Below, piece after piece: positions 23,779 through 31,585 of a stretch of DNA of 51,138 nucleotides. The first letter of the stretch is position 1. Each line of letters starts with the position of its first letter. The notes under the pieces are model-generated. The model was not told the DNA's origin and did no database searches. It worked only from the letters and a program-made list of their open reading frames with translations. Location of the stretch: positions 1 through 51,138 of the forward strand of contig JAFSCW010000129.1 in NCBI GenBank assembly GCA_017436605.1, read 5' to 3'. A program made the position numbers and the translations under genes. This stretch comes from Clostridia bacterium. Its GTDB lineage: Bacteria; Bacillota; Clostridia; Christensenellales; Aristaeellaceae.

Positions 23779-25431
23779 TTGAAACGCCTTCTGATTCTTG
23801 TGTTTGTCCTGCTTTTCATGCTCTGCGCGCTTCCATCCGGCGCGGAAAACGCCCCGGTTTACGTGCCCGGCGTCCTGCAGCAGACGCTCTTTTCCGACGC
23901 CTTCCAGCGCGGCGAAATCATCACCGCCGATCTGCAGCTGCGCCTGCTGCCCGATGAACTCGCCGGCGCGGATTCCGATACGCTCGCGCGGCTGACCCAG
24001 GTGAACGACGCGCTGAGCAAATCGTCGCTTTCTCTGGGCGCCGGTCTCGTCGGCGACGCGCTGCGCATCGAGCTCGGCGCGCAATACGCCGGGCAGCCCG
24101 ACGCGCCCATCGCCGCGGACGCAGCGCTGGAAATCTCCCGCGACGGACTCATGCTCCAGAGCAGCGTCCTCGGCGAAGAACAGGTCAGCGCCAGATGGGA
24201 GACGCTGCTCGCCCTTGCCGGCGTTCCCGCAGAGCAGATTCCGCAGATTCTCGCGCTCCGGGACGGCGATCTGCAGGCCATCACGCAGAGCCTCCTCGCC
24301 TCCGTTCAGACGTTTTCCCAGACGGCCTCCGTCATGCTTGCGCCCTATGCCGAGCTGATCAGCGGGTTTTACGCTTCGCTGTATACAGAGGTAAACGAAA
24401 ACACCGAGGACGACGGCCGCTTCCCTGCCGCCGCGAAGGAAATCGGCGTCGTCATTACCGAACAGGAAGTCGGCGATCTGCTCAAGGCGCTCAGCGATAC
24501 GCTCCGCAGCGACATGCAGCTGGGCTTCATTTTCAGCATGTTCCTCTCCCAGATGCCCGAAGGGACGCTGCCCTTTTCCGGCGTCGGCGAATTGTGCGAT
24601 CTGATGGACGCCGCCGCGGCGGAGATGACCGATATCGACTACCCCTGCATCATCCACATCGGCTTCAACGCGGACAGTCAGCCCCTGTATGCCTGTGCGA
24701 CCAAGCTGCTCCCGCAGGACGCCGCCGCCATCGCGCACATCATCTTCCGCCCCGAAAGCGAAGAAGAATACGCCTCCCTGTCCGCCGATTTCGGCCTGCT
24801 CGACAGCGAAAACGGCATGACGGACGGCCTGACCTGTTTTGCCGTGTTTGATCTGGATGCAGCCGATGAGCTGAACTACGAAGTCCAGATCGGCGCCGAC
24901 GCCTTCCAGACGTCCGAGACGGTTTTTTCGGGCGTCCTTGCGATGACCAGCGCGCCATACAAGACGGGCGACGGCATGCCGGGCTACAGGCAGACGAGCG
25001 ATATCACCGTCCTCCTCTCCGGCTATACGCAGACCCAGGAGACCGAAGTCACGCAGCACCTGACCGCAGAGGGCGGCGAAGCCTACGAATCGTTTACCAA
25101 AACGACCATCGAAGCCAACGGCACGGTGACCTCCGGCACCGAGACCATCACCATGGAGACCTCGCCCGACGGCCCCGTCAGCGTCATGCGCGGCGTATTC
25201 CGCGGCAATCTTGAAGACACGCCGCCCTGGTCGTATGACCTTACGCTCCGGACAAGAGCCTATGATCCCGCGGCGCAGACGCTCACGCAGCGCAGCCTCG
25301 AGACCATTTCCATCGAGGACATGGAAGTTCTCAAGAGCAAGGCCGCCGAGAACCTTTCCGCGCTGTACAGCGCATTGCAGGAACAGCTGCCGCCCGCGCT
25401 TTCCGAGATGCTCCGGGCCGAAGCCGAATAA
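23779..25431 (+). CDS. large secreted protein of unknown function
   Basis: The 550-residue protein has a classical signal peptide (KRLLILVFVLLFMLCALPSGAE) and no further transmembrane segment. The mature part is rich in beta and Ala/Leu helical segments with many Asp/Glu residues. Repeated patterns include ADLQLRLLPDEL and the closing ALSEMLRAEAE. I do not recognise a family; clostridial genomes have comparable large exported proteins of unknown function. The start is a TTG eight bases after AAAGGAG; the nearby ATG at 23771 is out of frame. It is monocistronic and transcribed away from padR. Confidence 0.75.
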   Translation: MKRLLILVFVLLFMLCALPSGAENAPVYVPGVLQQTLFSDAFQRGEIITADLQLRLLPDELAGADSDTLARLTQVNDALSKSSLSLGAGLVGDALRIELGAQYAGQPDAPIAADAALEISRDGLMLQSSVLGEEQVSARWETLLALAGVPAEQIPQILALRDGDLQAITQSLLASVQTFSQTASVMLAPYAELISGFYASLYTEVNENTEDDGRFPAAAKEIGVVITEQEVGDLLKALSDTLRSDMQLGFIFSMFLSQMPEGTLPFSGVGELCDLMDAAAAEMTDIDYPCIIHIGFNADSQPLYACATKLLPQDAAAIAHIIFRPESEEEYASLSADFGLLDSENGMTDGLTCFAVFDLDAADELNYEVQIGADAFQTSETVFSGVLAMTSAPYKTGDGMPGYRQTSDITVLLSGYTQTQETEVTQHLTAEGGEAYESFTKTTIEANGTVTSGTETITMETSPDGPVSVMRGVFRGNLEDTPPWSYDLTLRTRAYDPAAQTLTQRSLETISIEDMEVLKSKAAENLSALYSALQEQLPPALSEMLRAEAE

Positions 25432-25450
25432 AATACAATACAATACAATC

Positions 25451-25490
25451 GGCGCCCTCTCTTCACACACAGAAGAGAGGGCGCCTTTGT
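25451..25490. terminator. bidirectional terminator between convergent genes
   Basis: A 13-bp perfect stem, GGCGCCCTCTCTT (25451-25463) with AAGAGAGGGCGCC (25473-25485). It is followed by a T-rich tract on the + strand and a looser one leftward. It serves the secreted protein and TRAP operon 1. Confidence 0.85.
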
Positions 25491-25513
25491 ATTTGCTTGT
25501 CTCAGCAGATGAA

Positions 25514-26797
25514 TCAATAGCCCAGGATCATCGGCAGCCAGGTCGTCAGCGCCGGCCACAGGCTGATGGCGATCAGAACGAGCACGTTGCAGGTAATATA
25601 CGGCAACGCGCCCTTGAAGATCGAGATGATCGGCATGCGGTTGATCTTGTTGCAGGCATTGAGGCACATGCCCACCGGCGGGGTGACCAGACCGATGGCA
25701 AGGCCGGTGATCAGCATCGCGCCGAACTGCAGCGCGGAGAAGCCGTAGCTCTGCATGACCGGGAGCATGATCGGGGTCAGCATCAGGATCGCCGGAGAAA
25801 CGTCGATGAACGTGCCGATGATCAGGATCAGAACGTCAAACATCAGCGCAATGCCCCAGGCCGGCATGTTCATGCTCATGAAGAAATTCGCAACCATGTC
25901 CGGCACCTTCATGATGGTCAGAATCCAGGTGAAGATCGAGCTGAATCCGATGATGATCATGATGGAGGAGGAGGAGATGAGCGTCTTTTTGAGGGCGTTC
26001 CAGACGTCCTTCCAGGTCAGCTCCTTATACAGCAGGAAGCCGACGAGCATGCTGTACGCCACGGCGACGCCCGCGCTCTCAGAGGCGGTGCAGATGCCGA
26101 AGGACACACAGACGATGATGAACAGCGGCATCAGCAGCGCCGGAATGCCGGAGAGGATCGCTTGGATAAAGCGCTTGCCGTCAAACGAAGCGGTCGACGG
26201 ATGCCAGCCCTTGCGCGCGGAAATGACATACACCAGCACGAGCTGCGTCAGGCCGATGAGGATGCCCGGCACAGCGCCGGCCATGAACAGCGCGCCGATG
26301 GACGCGCCGGAAATCATCGCATAGACGACCATCGGCGTGGACGGCGGAATGATCATGCCCATCGTGGAGGAAGCGACCGTGATGCCGGCCGCAGCGTCGG
26401 AAGGATAGCCTTCCTTTTCCATCGCCGGAATCAGGATGGAGCCCAGCGCGGAGGTATCGGCGACGGAGGAACCGGAGATGCCGCCGAAGATCATGGAGGC
26501 GACGATGTTCACCTCGCCCAGGCCGCCGCGGATCGGGCGCAGCAGCTCGCGGCAGAAATTGATGATGCGCTGGGTAATGCCGCCGGTATTCATCAGCTCG
26601 CCGGCGAGCATGAACAGCGGCATCGCGATCATCAGCTCGCTGTATACGCCGTTCCAGATGCGCTGGGGCATCATGGACAGGAACAGCGGCTTGGCGACGG
26701 ACAGATAGCTGATGCAGGAGGCGCCGATTGCGAACGCCAGCGGGACGCCGATCGCAGCAAAGATGATCAGGCCCAGAAGCAGAAATACGATTGCCAT
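25514..26797 (-). CDS. dctM: TRAP transporter large permease (DctM), system 1
   Basis: This 427-residue, roughly 12-helix protein shows DctM signatures: GVPLAFAIGASCISYL, PLFMLAGELMNTGGITQRII, FGGISGSSVADTSALGSILIPAM and GLVTPPVGMCLNACNKI. With DctQ and the binding protein it imports an organic acid or related solute using a Na+ gradient. The ATG at 26797 follows AGGGGGAAG. It is last of the three-gene operon; the substrate is not predictable from sequence. Confidence 0.95.
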   Translation of the reverse strand: MAIVFLLLGLIIFAAIGVPLAFAIGASCISYLSVAKPLFLSMMPQRIWNGVYSELMIAMPLFMLAGELMNTGGITQRIINFCRELLRPIRGGLGEVNIVASMIFGGISGSSVADTSALGSILIPAMEKEGYPSDAAAGITVASSTMGMIIPPSTPMVVYAMISGASIGALFMAGAVPGILIGLTQLVLVYVISARKGWHPSTASFDGKRFIQAILSGIPALLMPLFIIVCVSFGICTASESAGVAVAYSMLVGFLLYKELTWKDVWNALKKTLISSSSIMIIIGFSSIFTWILTIMKVPDMVANFFMSMNMPAWGIALMFDVLILIIGTFIDVSPAILMLTPIMLPVMQSYGFSALQFGAMLITGLAIGLVTPPVGMCLNACNKINRMPIISIFKGALPYITCNVLVLIAISLWPALTTWLPMILGY

Positions 26798-26815
26798 AAG
26801 CTTACTTCCCCCTTA

Positions 26816-27325
26816 TCACTTTTCTTCAGCGTCGGCGACTGCAAAATCGGATGCAGGCGCAGCAATTGTCAGAACCAGCTTCACCGCAATGCACAGCCCG
26901 CAGATCACGCCGCACACCGGCATGACGCCGTACATATACTTCATCGGGATTTCCATGCCCATGCTCAGCTGCTTGCCCATCTTGACCGTGTAGTCCCAGC
27001 CATACTTCACAAACAGGATGTCCACGACCAGCATGATCACGTAGTTGAGCACGGTGATCCAGCGCTTGACCGCCGGCGGGAACTTGTCGTAGAGGATGGT
27101 CACGGAAACATGCTCGCCCTTCAGCACGTTCAGGCCGAAGCCCCAGAAGGTCGTGAAGGTGAAGAGCATGACGTTGAATTCGGAGACGGACTTCCAGCTC
27201 AGGGAGAAGCAATAGCGCATGATCACCGTGAAGATCACCAGAAACGCCAGCAGACCCATCGCAGCAGCGCCGACGGCCGTATATGCCTTTTCAATCGTGC
27301 TGCCGATTTTTTTGAGCTTATTCAT
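26816..27325 (-). CDS. dctQ: TRAP transporter small permease (DctQ), system 1
   Basis: This 169-residue membrane protein has four helices in the DctQ pattern (AAMGLLAFLVIFTVIMRYCF..., LLFTFTTFWGFGLNVLKGEHVSVTILYD). DctQ anchors the binding protein to the DctM channel. It follows dctP across a strong intergenic hairpin and precedes dctM by 18 bases. Confidence 0.92.
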   Translation of the reverse strand: MNKLKKIGSTIEKAYTAVGAAAMGLLAFLVIFTVIMRYCFSLSWKSVSEFNVMLFTFTTFWGFGLNVLKGEHVSVTILYDKFPPAVKRWITVLNYVIMLVVDILFVKYGWDYTVKMGKQLSMGMEIPMKYMYGVMPVCGVICGLCIAVKLVLTIAAPASDFAVADAEEK

Positions 27326-27362
27326 CGGTGTTAACCCCCTTTAATGCGGATAGCAGAAACCA

Positions 27363-27395
27363 AAAAGGCGGTCGGGGCCTTGACCCCGACCCGCC
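27363..27395 (-). terminator. dctP-dctQ intergenic terminator/attenuator 1
   Basis: Leftward, a GGCGGGTCGGGG-GTCAA-GCCCCGACCGCC-type stem (27366-27395) is followed by TTTTT. It lies inside the operon, right after dctP, so it probably reduces read-through into the permease genes and protects the dctP mRNA end. Confidence 0.75.
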
Positions 27396-27420
27396 TTGAC
27401 ATAGCATTCAGGCGAATGGA

Positions 27421-28443
27421 TTACTCACCGCGGACAGCAGCCACGATCGCGAGCATCTCATCGAGCTCTTCCTGCGTGCAGATGCCCTCTTCCACGACCT
27501 GCGCATACACCGGCTGGCAGGCGGTCTGGAAAGCGGCGAGCTCTTCAGCGGTCGGAACGTAGACTTCGCAGCCCGCGTCGACGACAACCTGCTTCGCAGC
27601 GTCGGAGTTCTGGTCGATCAGCTGATCGTTGTACTCGCCCATCTCGGTCGCGCACTCGGTCAGGATGGCCTGGAACTCGGCCGGCAGGCTGTTCCACCAC
27701 TCGGCGTTGACGTAGAACGGATCCGGATGGAACTGATAGTTCACCTCGGTGAAGTACTTCTGAACCTCGTAGAACTTCATGCCCTCGACGTTGACCCACG
27801 GATTCTCCTGGCCGTCGGCGATCGCGGTCTTCAGGCCCATGTACAGATCGGCGTACGGGACGGAAACGGTGTTGGCGCCCATGGCCTGGAAGGTCAGGTC
27901 GATGGTCTTCATGCCGTTGGTGCGCATCTTCAGGCCGGCGAGATCCTCCGGCTTGGTCAGCGGACGGGTGTTGTTGGAGAACTGGCGGAAGCCGCCGGCG
28001 TCGCACAGGTTGATGATGACCGTGCCGGTGGTTTCAGCGGCCTCGGCGGAAACCTTCTTGGCCAGGTCGCTCTGCAGCAGCGCGGTAACCTCGGCGCGGT
28101 TGTTCGCCAGGAACGGGAGGGTGAACATCAGCAGACGCGGGCTGAAGTCGTACTGACCGCCGCGCATGCCCTGAGTCACGCCCGCGACGACCTGCTCGAG
28201 CATTTCCTTCTCGGTACCGAGCTGGCCATTGCCGAAGACCTCAACCGTAACGTGGCCATTGGTCTTCTCAGCTACGTCCGCGGCGAACTTCTCCATCGAG
28301 ATGTAGCGCGGGTTGCTTTCCGGCTGGGCATGACCGACGGTCATGGTGTAGTTGCCCAGAGCGGCGAACTGATCCTCAGCCATCGCGCTGACGCAGCCGG
28401 CGATCATGAGCACGGCCAGGATGAGAGCAAGAAGCTTCTTCAT
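27421..28443 (-). CDS. dctP: TRAP substrate-binding lipoprotein (DctP), system 1
   Basis: This solute-binding protein of about 340 residues has a lipoprotein signal: a hydrophobic stretch ending in the lipobox IAGC (Cys17). The mature part carries DctP landmarks: FAADVAEKTNGHVTVEVFGNGQLGTE, AGLKMRTNGMKTIDLTFQAMGAN, and PYADLYMGLKTAIADGQENP. The ATG at 28443 follows GGAGG; the longer frame has no site. Its promoter carries a GTATAC element, linking it to the divergent GntR regulator. The ligand is unknown. Confidence 0.93.
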   Translation of the reverse strand: MKKLLALILAVLMIAGCVSAMAEDQFAALGNYTMTVGHAQPESNPRYISMEKFAADVAEKTNGHVTVEVFGNGQLGTEKEMLEQVVAGVTQGMRGGQYDFSPRLLMFTLPFLANNRAEVTALLQSDLAKKVSAEAAETTGTVIINLCDAGGFRQFSNNTRPLTKPEDLAGLKMRTNGMKTIDLTFQAMGANTVSVPYADLYMGLKTAIADGQENPWVNVEGMKFYEVQKYFTEVNYQFHPDPFYVNAEWWNSLPAEFQAILTECATEMGEYNDQLIDQNSDAAKQVVVDAGCEVYVPTAEELAAFQTACQPVYAQVVEEGICTQEELDEMLAIVAAVRGE

Positions 28444-28490
28444 GGGGGATACCTCCTGAATGATTAATATGATGCATGACAAGCACCTTT

Positions 28491-28525
28491 GTATACATAC
28501 TATCACATATGCAGAAAGAATACAA
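28491..28525 (-). promoter_or_regulatory. dctP operon promoter with GTATAC operator
   Basis: Leftward TTGTAT (28520-28525) and TAGTAT (28497-28502) are 17 bases apart. GTATAC (28491-28496) follows directly after the -10, where a bound repressor would block initiation. Confidence 0.65.
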
Positions 28526-28649
28526 CAGGAAATTTACTTTTTTCGTTTACTGCTCATTTGTTCCGGTCAGACTGCCGCATTTCATCCGCTGAATATCATC
28601 GTAATCCCCCAAGCTTTTTCGCAGAGCATCTTGAATCCGTTTTGTCCAT

Positions 28650-28661
28650 CTTGTATACAAG
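28650..28661. promoter_or_regulatory. palindromic GntR-type operator candidate
   Basis: CTTGTATACAAG is a perfect 12-bp palindrome centred on GTATAC, the element also found beside both promoters of this divergent region. It may act as an auxiliary operator between dctP and the gntR gene. Confidence 0.6.
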
Positions 28662-28697
28662 TCGGACGCCCGACTCCATTTTCTGCCGCAAAGCTTA

Positions 28698-28737
28698 TTG
28701 ACACTATCCAACCGGATGGCTATAATGTTATGTATAC
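28698..28737 (+). promoter_or_regulatory. gntR promoter with GTATAC operator
   Basis: A perfect-consensus promoter: TTGACA (28698-28703), 17 bases, TATAAT (28721-28726). GTATAC (28732-28737) sits at the expected start point, suggesting autorepression. Confidence 0.8.
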
Positions 28738-28777
28738 TATAGAAACCATCAAAAAAGAAGAGACGAGGGATTTCCCC

Positions 28778-29494
28778 ATGATGCACCCCTGTGCCTGCGA
28801 CCATGAGCAGCTCTATAAAACGCTTGTCGATGAGATCCTTCGCTTTGATCACAAGCCCGGTGACAGCCTCAGCGAGCATTATCTGTGCCAGCGGTTTTCG
28901 CTCTCGCGCACGCCTGTGCGCAGCGTGCTGCAGCGCCTGCAGGAGAACGGGCTTGTGCAGATCGTTCCGCGCAAGGGAAGTATCGTCACCAAGCTCAACT
29001 ACGACATTGTCAATCAGTTCATCTATGAACGCGTCGCCGTGGAATCCATGGTTCTGCGCGATTTCATTCTCGCCAGCACGCCGGCGGATATCGAGCCCGT
29101 GCGCTTCGCCTTCACGCAGCTGCGCGAGCTCGCGCAGGTCTGGTTCAACGACCCCGACCGCTTTGAAGCGGATCGCTTCCTCAAGACCGACCTGATGATG
29201 CACGAAATCTGGTTCCGGGCGACAAACAAGCGCTTCCTCTGGGACAAGCTCAGCGGCATGCAGGCCAGCTATACGCGCTTTTGCACGCTGGACATCATCG
29301 AGGGCAGCAACGTCGCGGACGTTCTCAAGGATCACGAGGAGATCATCCATCTCATCGACGCGCGCAACGTCGACGGTATCGAGCCGCTGATGCGCCGCCA
29401 TCTCTATGGCGGTGTGCGCCGTCTGGGCAGTCTGGTTTTCACCAAATACGCCCATTATTTCGAAGCGCATAACGGAGAGCCCGGCGCGGAATAA
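28778..29494 (+). CDS. GntR family (FCD-type) regulator of TRAP system 1
   Basis: The 238-residue protein has an N-terminal winged helix (LYKTLVDEILRFDHKPGDSLSE, LCQRFSLSRTPVRSVLQRLQENGLVQIVPRKGSIV). A C-terminal all-helical FCD-like ligand domain follows (ERVAVESMVLRDFI..., DHEEIIHLIDARNVDGIEPLMRRHLYGGVRR). FCD-type GntR proteins sense carboxylic acids. The ATG at 28778 has GAGGGA seven bases upstream. The much longer frame starting at 28460 runs through the promoter and is not used. Its divergent placement and the shared GTATAC sites point to control of the TRAP operon. Confidence 0.92.
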   Translation: MMHPCACDHEQLYKTLVDEILRFDHKPGDSLSEHYLCQRFSLSRTPVRSVLQRLQENGLVQIVPRKGSIVTKLNYDIVNQFIYERVAVESMVLRDFILASTPADIEPVRFAFTQLRELAQVWFNDPDRFEADRFLKTDLMMHEIWFRATNKRFLWDKLSGMQASYTRFCTLDIIEGSNVADVLKDHEEIIHLIDARNVDGIEPLMRRHLYGGVRRLGSLVFTKYAHYFEAHNGEPGAE

Positions 29495-29528
29495 TTTCTG
29501 CCCGCTCGATTCATTTCGTATACAGAAG

Positions 29529-29558
29529 GCGGCCTTTTCCGAAAGAGGCCGCTTTTTA
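29529..29558 (+). terminator. gntR terminator
   Basis: GCGGCCTT (29529-29536) pairs with AGAGGCCGC (ending at 29552), with a T5 tract after it. Confidence 0.8.
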
Positions 29559-29570
29559 TGAATCAACGAA

Positions 29571-29607
29571 TAAAGGCGCCCGGAAAATCCGGACGCCTTT
29601 TTTTGCG
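29571..29607. terminator. second terminator between convergent genes
   Basis: AAAGGCGCCCGG and CCGGACGCCTTT form a stem with one mismatch, followed by T7 on the + strand. Leftward it may also end the transcript of the secreted protein at 29638-30171. Confidence 0.7.
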
Positions 29608-29637
29608 TTTCAGTAATCTGCCACTGGATGGACTGAA

Positions 29638-30171
29638 TTACTTCGCGTTAGCAGCAGCCAGTTCGAGGGCCTTCAGGTAGTCGCCGACGGTGATGGTGAC
29701 GCTGGAAACCAGATCAGCCTCTTCCGGAACGTTGGTGTGGCTGCCGTCGCCGCGGTCGAAGGTCTTCATCGCGAGGACTTCAGCAACGGTCTTGCCGACG
29801 CACCAGTCTTCCAGCGCAGCGGCCTGCTCGAACCACTCCTTGCCGATGGAAGAAACGCGCTTCATGCCGTAGCCTTCCTTCAGCTCCTTCTTGGTCTGCG
29901 GGGCGGCGTTCAGCTCGCCGGAAGCGGCGCCGGTCGCATCAAAGGCGGCCTTCGGCTGCACGACGTCGAAGGTAACGGAAACGATCTTGCCCTCGTCATC
30001 CAGGGTGACGGCGCACATGGTGGTGTTGACGCTCACGGAGCCGGCCGCATCAGCGGTCGCCGGGGTCAGCTTCACGGAGGTCAGGGAGCCCAGGCCAGTC
30101 GCAGCCAGAGCGCCGGTCGCCAGGGTCAGCAGCAGGGCGGCAACGAGAACCGCAGTCAGGATCTTCTTCAT
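29638..30171 (-). CDS. secreted protein, FMN-binding-associated family
   Basis: The 177-residue exported protein has a signal peptide (KKILTAVLVAALLLTLATGALA). The body has the pattern MCAVTLDDEGKIVSVTFDVV, TKKELKEGYGMKRVSSIGKEWFEQAAALEDW and GKTVAEVLAM. This is similar to a family I associate with clostridial FMN-binding proteins, but no DxxSGAT flavinylation motif is present (only FDATGA). Function is unknown. The ATG at 30171 follows GAGGAGA; the longer upstream frame is not used. Its promoter carries one of the three shared 20-bp boxes. Confidence 0.7.
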   Translation of the reverse strand: MKKILTAVLVAALLLTLATGALAATGLGSLTSVKLTPATADAAGSVSVNTTMCAVTLDDEGKIVSVTFDVVQPKAAFDATGAASGELNAAPQTKKELKEGYGMKRVSSIGKEWFEQAAALEDWCVGKTVAEVLAMKTFDRGDGSHTNVPEEADLVSSVTITVGDYLKALELAAANAK

Positions 30172-30226
30172 ACTATCTCTTCTCCTCTGTTTGATAAATT
30201 GGCGGTCTTCCCGCCGTTGTCCCTCC

Positions 30227-30263
30227 ATTTTAGAATCGTTTTGTGTCAAAAGTGTGGCTTTTT
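30227..30263 (-). promoter_or_regulatory. activator-box promoter 1 (gene 29638-30171)
   Basis: Read leftward, the box AAAAAGCCACACTTTTGACA (30244-30263) is followed after 11 bases by TAAAAT (30227-30232), 56 bases upstream of the start codon. Two more copies of the same arrangement lie at 30433-30469 and 31420-31456. Confidence 0.65.
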
Positions 30264-30288
30264 ACCAGTTTTTAATATATTTTATGTG

Positions 30289-30330
30289 TAAAAATACAAA
30301 GAGATCCCCTGGAGAAGGATCTCTTTGTAT
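30289..30330 (-). terminator. terminator of the candidate small RNA
   Basis: A perfect 14-bp inverted repeat, ATACAAAGAGATCC (30294-30307) and GGATCTCTTTGTAT (30317-30330). Leftward the arm runs into TATTTTTA, a typical intrinsic terminator. Confidence 0.75.
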
Positions 30331-30426
30331 GAGAAAAAGGAAGGAAGTGATCAGGAACTGATATAGGGCAGCAGCGCTGCTCCCTATCGGGAAACGGCGC
30401 CTGCTGCGCACATTTCCTCAGCACTA
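30289..30426 (-). ncRNA. candidate small RNA, about 135 nt
   Basis: A leftward transcript is predicted from activator-box promoter 2 (-10 at 30433-30438). It would start near 30426 and end at the strong terminator at 30289-30330. No credible open reading frame fits. The 5' half folds into a near-perfect hairpin built on ATAGGGAGCAGC and GCTGCTGCCCTAT (around 30363-30388). This explains a 400-base gap that holds no gene. The boundaries are inferred from promoter and terminator only. Confidence 0.5.
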
Positions 30427-30432
30427 CTATGG

Positions 30433-30469
30433 ATTCTATACGCCTACTATGTCAAATGTGTGGCTTTTT
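30433..30469 (-). promoter_or_regulatory. activator-box promoter 2 (candidate small RNA)
   Basis: Leftward, AAAAAGCCACACATTTGACA (30450-30469) is followed after 11 bases by TAGAAT (30433-30438). The box differs by one base from copy 1. Confidence 0.6.
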
Positions 30470-30524
30470 TCTTTTTCTTTGCAAAATTCCGCTGATCTTT
30501 CCGCCCGTTTCCGGCACAATAATA

Positions 30525-30562
30525 GAAAACAGCCTCTTTTCCCTATCCGGAAAAGAGGCCGC
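30525..30562 (-). terminator. terminator of the tandem FMN-binding gene
   Basis: CCTCTTTTCC (30533-30542) and GGAAAAGAGG (30549-30558) form a perfect 10-bp stem. A T-rich stretch (CTGTTTTCTATT) follows leftward, 10 bases after the stop codon. Confidence 0.8.
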
Positions 30563-30572
30563 TGTTTGTCTG

Positions 30573-31388
30573 TCAGTCGATTCTGTAGGCATGGCGTCCG
30601 AGTCCGTCCCAGATCGCGGAGATGACCTTCGGCGCGCGCAGCGTCGCGCCGGAAAAGCCGTCGACGTCGGGCGCAATCTCGCCCGGCCGGTACAGATCGT
30701 TCACGCTGGAGATCGGCTTGCCGATCAGATAGTCGATCAGCGCCTGGAACTGGCCCGCGATCCGTCCGATCGGTTCTTCCGGATCGGCGGTGAGATAATC
30801 GTTGCGCTTATACCAGAGCGTGCGGTAACTGATCTCGGTAAAGCAGTTGTCCTTGATCGTGAATTCGATGCCGATTTCTTCTCCATGGCTTTCCATATAG
30901 GAGCCGCGGTATGTGCCGTCCTCGTAGGGCTCGGCCTTTGGCAGCTTGGCGGTATCCACCAGCTTGTAGGGATGGCGGTTAAGTCCGTCCCACAGGGCCG
31001 AGATCAGCTTGGAGGACTGCATGGTCGCCGTCGTCACAGCGTCCACGTCGTCCACGATCTCGTAGGGATAGTACAGATCCCCGATGGCCTCCACGCCCTT
31101 GCCCAGCAGATAATCCGCCAGCTGATCATACTGGCGCACAATCGCCTTCTGCGCGTCGCTGGCGTCCTCGATCATGTAGTCGCCGTCCTTGTATTTGATG
31201 CCGCGATAAACGATCGAATCAAACACGCCGTCGCGCAGCTCAAACTGTACAGCGATCTGCTCAATGCCGCCGTCATAATAAAACCCGCGGTAGATGCCGT
31301 CGGAATACACCCCGTCTTCGCCCGCAGCGCCCAAAGGCAGAAGCAGCAAAAACAACAGAACCATCCGCCCTGCAAACGCCTTGATCAT
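30573..31388 (-). CDS. secreted tandem FMN-binding-domain protein
   Basis: The 271-residue exported protein has a signal peptide (GRMVLLFLLLLPLGAAGE) and two similar halves. Each half begins DG(I/T)YRG and ends in the FMN_bind signature region. The second half has an intact flavinylation motif, DGFSGAT (residues 243-249), whose Thr is normally esterified with FMN by ApbE. The first has the variant DAVTTAT (116-122) with Gly replaced. Extracytoplasmic FMN-binding proteins carry electrons outside the membrane. It is divergent from a two-component system and its promoter carries a 20-bp shared box. Confidence 0.82.
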   Translation of the reverse strand: MIKAFAGRMVLLFLLLLPLGAAGEDGVYSDGIYRGFYYDGGIEQIAVQFELRDGVFDSIVYRGIKYKDGDYMIEDASDAQKAIVRQYDQLADYLLGKGVEAIGDLYYPYEIVDDVDAVTTATMQSSKLISALWDGLNRHPYKLVDTAKLPKAEPYEDGTYRGSYMESHGEEIGIEFTIKDNCFTEISYRTLWYKRNDYLTADPEEPIGRIAGQFQALIDYLIGKPISSVNDLYRPGEIAPDVDGFSGATLRAPKVISAIWDGLGRHAYRID

Positions 31389-31419
31389 ACCTTTTCTCCT
31401 CCCCTTGCCGATGCCATGC

Positions 31420-31456
31420 AGTGTATCCTTCCTTTATGGCAAAAGTGTGACTTTTT
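31420..31456 (-). promoter_or_regulatory. activator-box promoter 3 (FMN-binding gene)
   Basis: Leftward, AAAAAGTCACACTTTTGCCA (31437-31456) is followed after 11 bases by TACACT (31420-31425), 32 bases upstream of the start codon. The box differs by two bases from copy 1. Confidence 0.65.
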
Positions 31457-31485
31457 GGACTTACTACCGAAATTACGGCGCAAAA

Positions 31486-31514
31486 TTGACAACCTCATCA
31501 ATAATCCTTACAAT
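31486..31514 (+). promoter_or_regulatory. promoter of two-component system 1
   Basis: TTGACA (31486-31491) and TACAAT (31509-31514) have a 17-base spacer. It starts 30 bases from activator box 3, so one regulator could control both directions. Confidence 0.75.
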
Positions 31515-31585
31515 TATTATGATTTGATTGATTGCCTGCACAGACACCTCATCCTGAGAATCATCCATTATACGGAGGCGACCTT

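Noticed and set aside
23659..25470. Leftward 603-codon frame opposite the secreted protein
   Set aside because: The + strand gene has a signal peptide, TTG start with AAAGGAG and a terminator; the reverse frame starts and ends without signals and has antisense-type composition.
28460..28777. N-terminal extension of the GntR regulator (about 106 residues)
   Set aside because: It covers a perfect-consensus promoter and operators, and the ATG at 28778 has a good ribosome binding site and starts the winged-helix domain.
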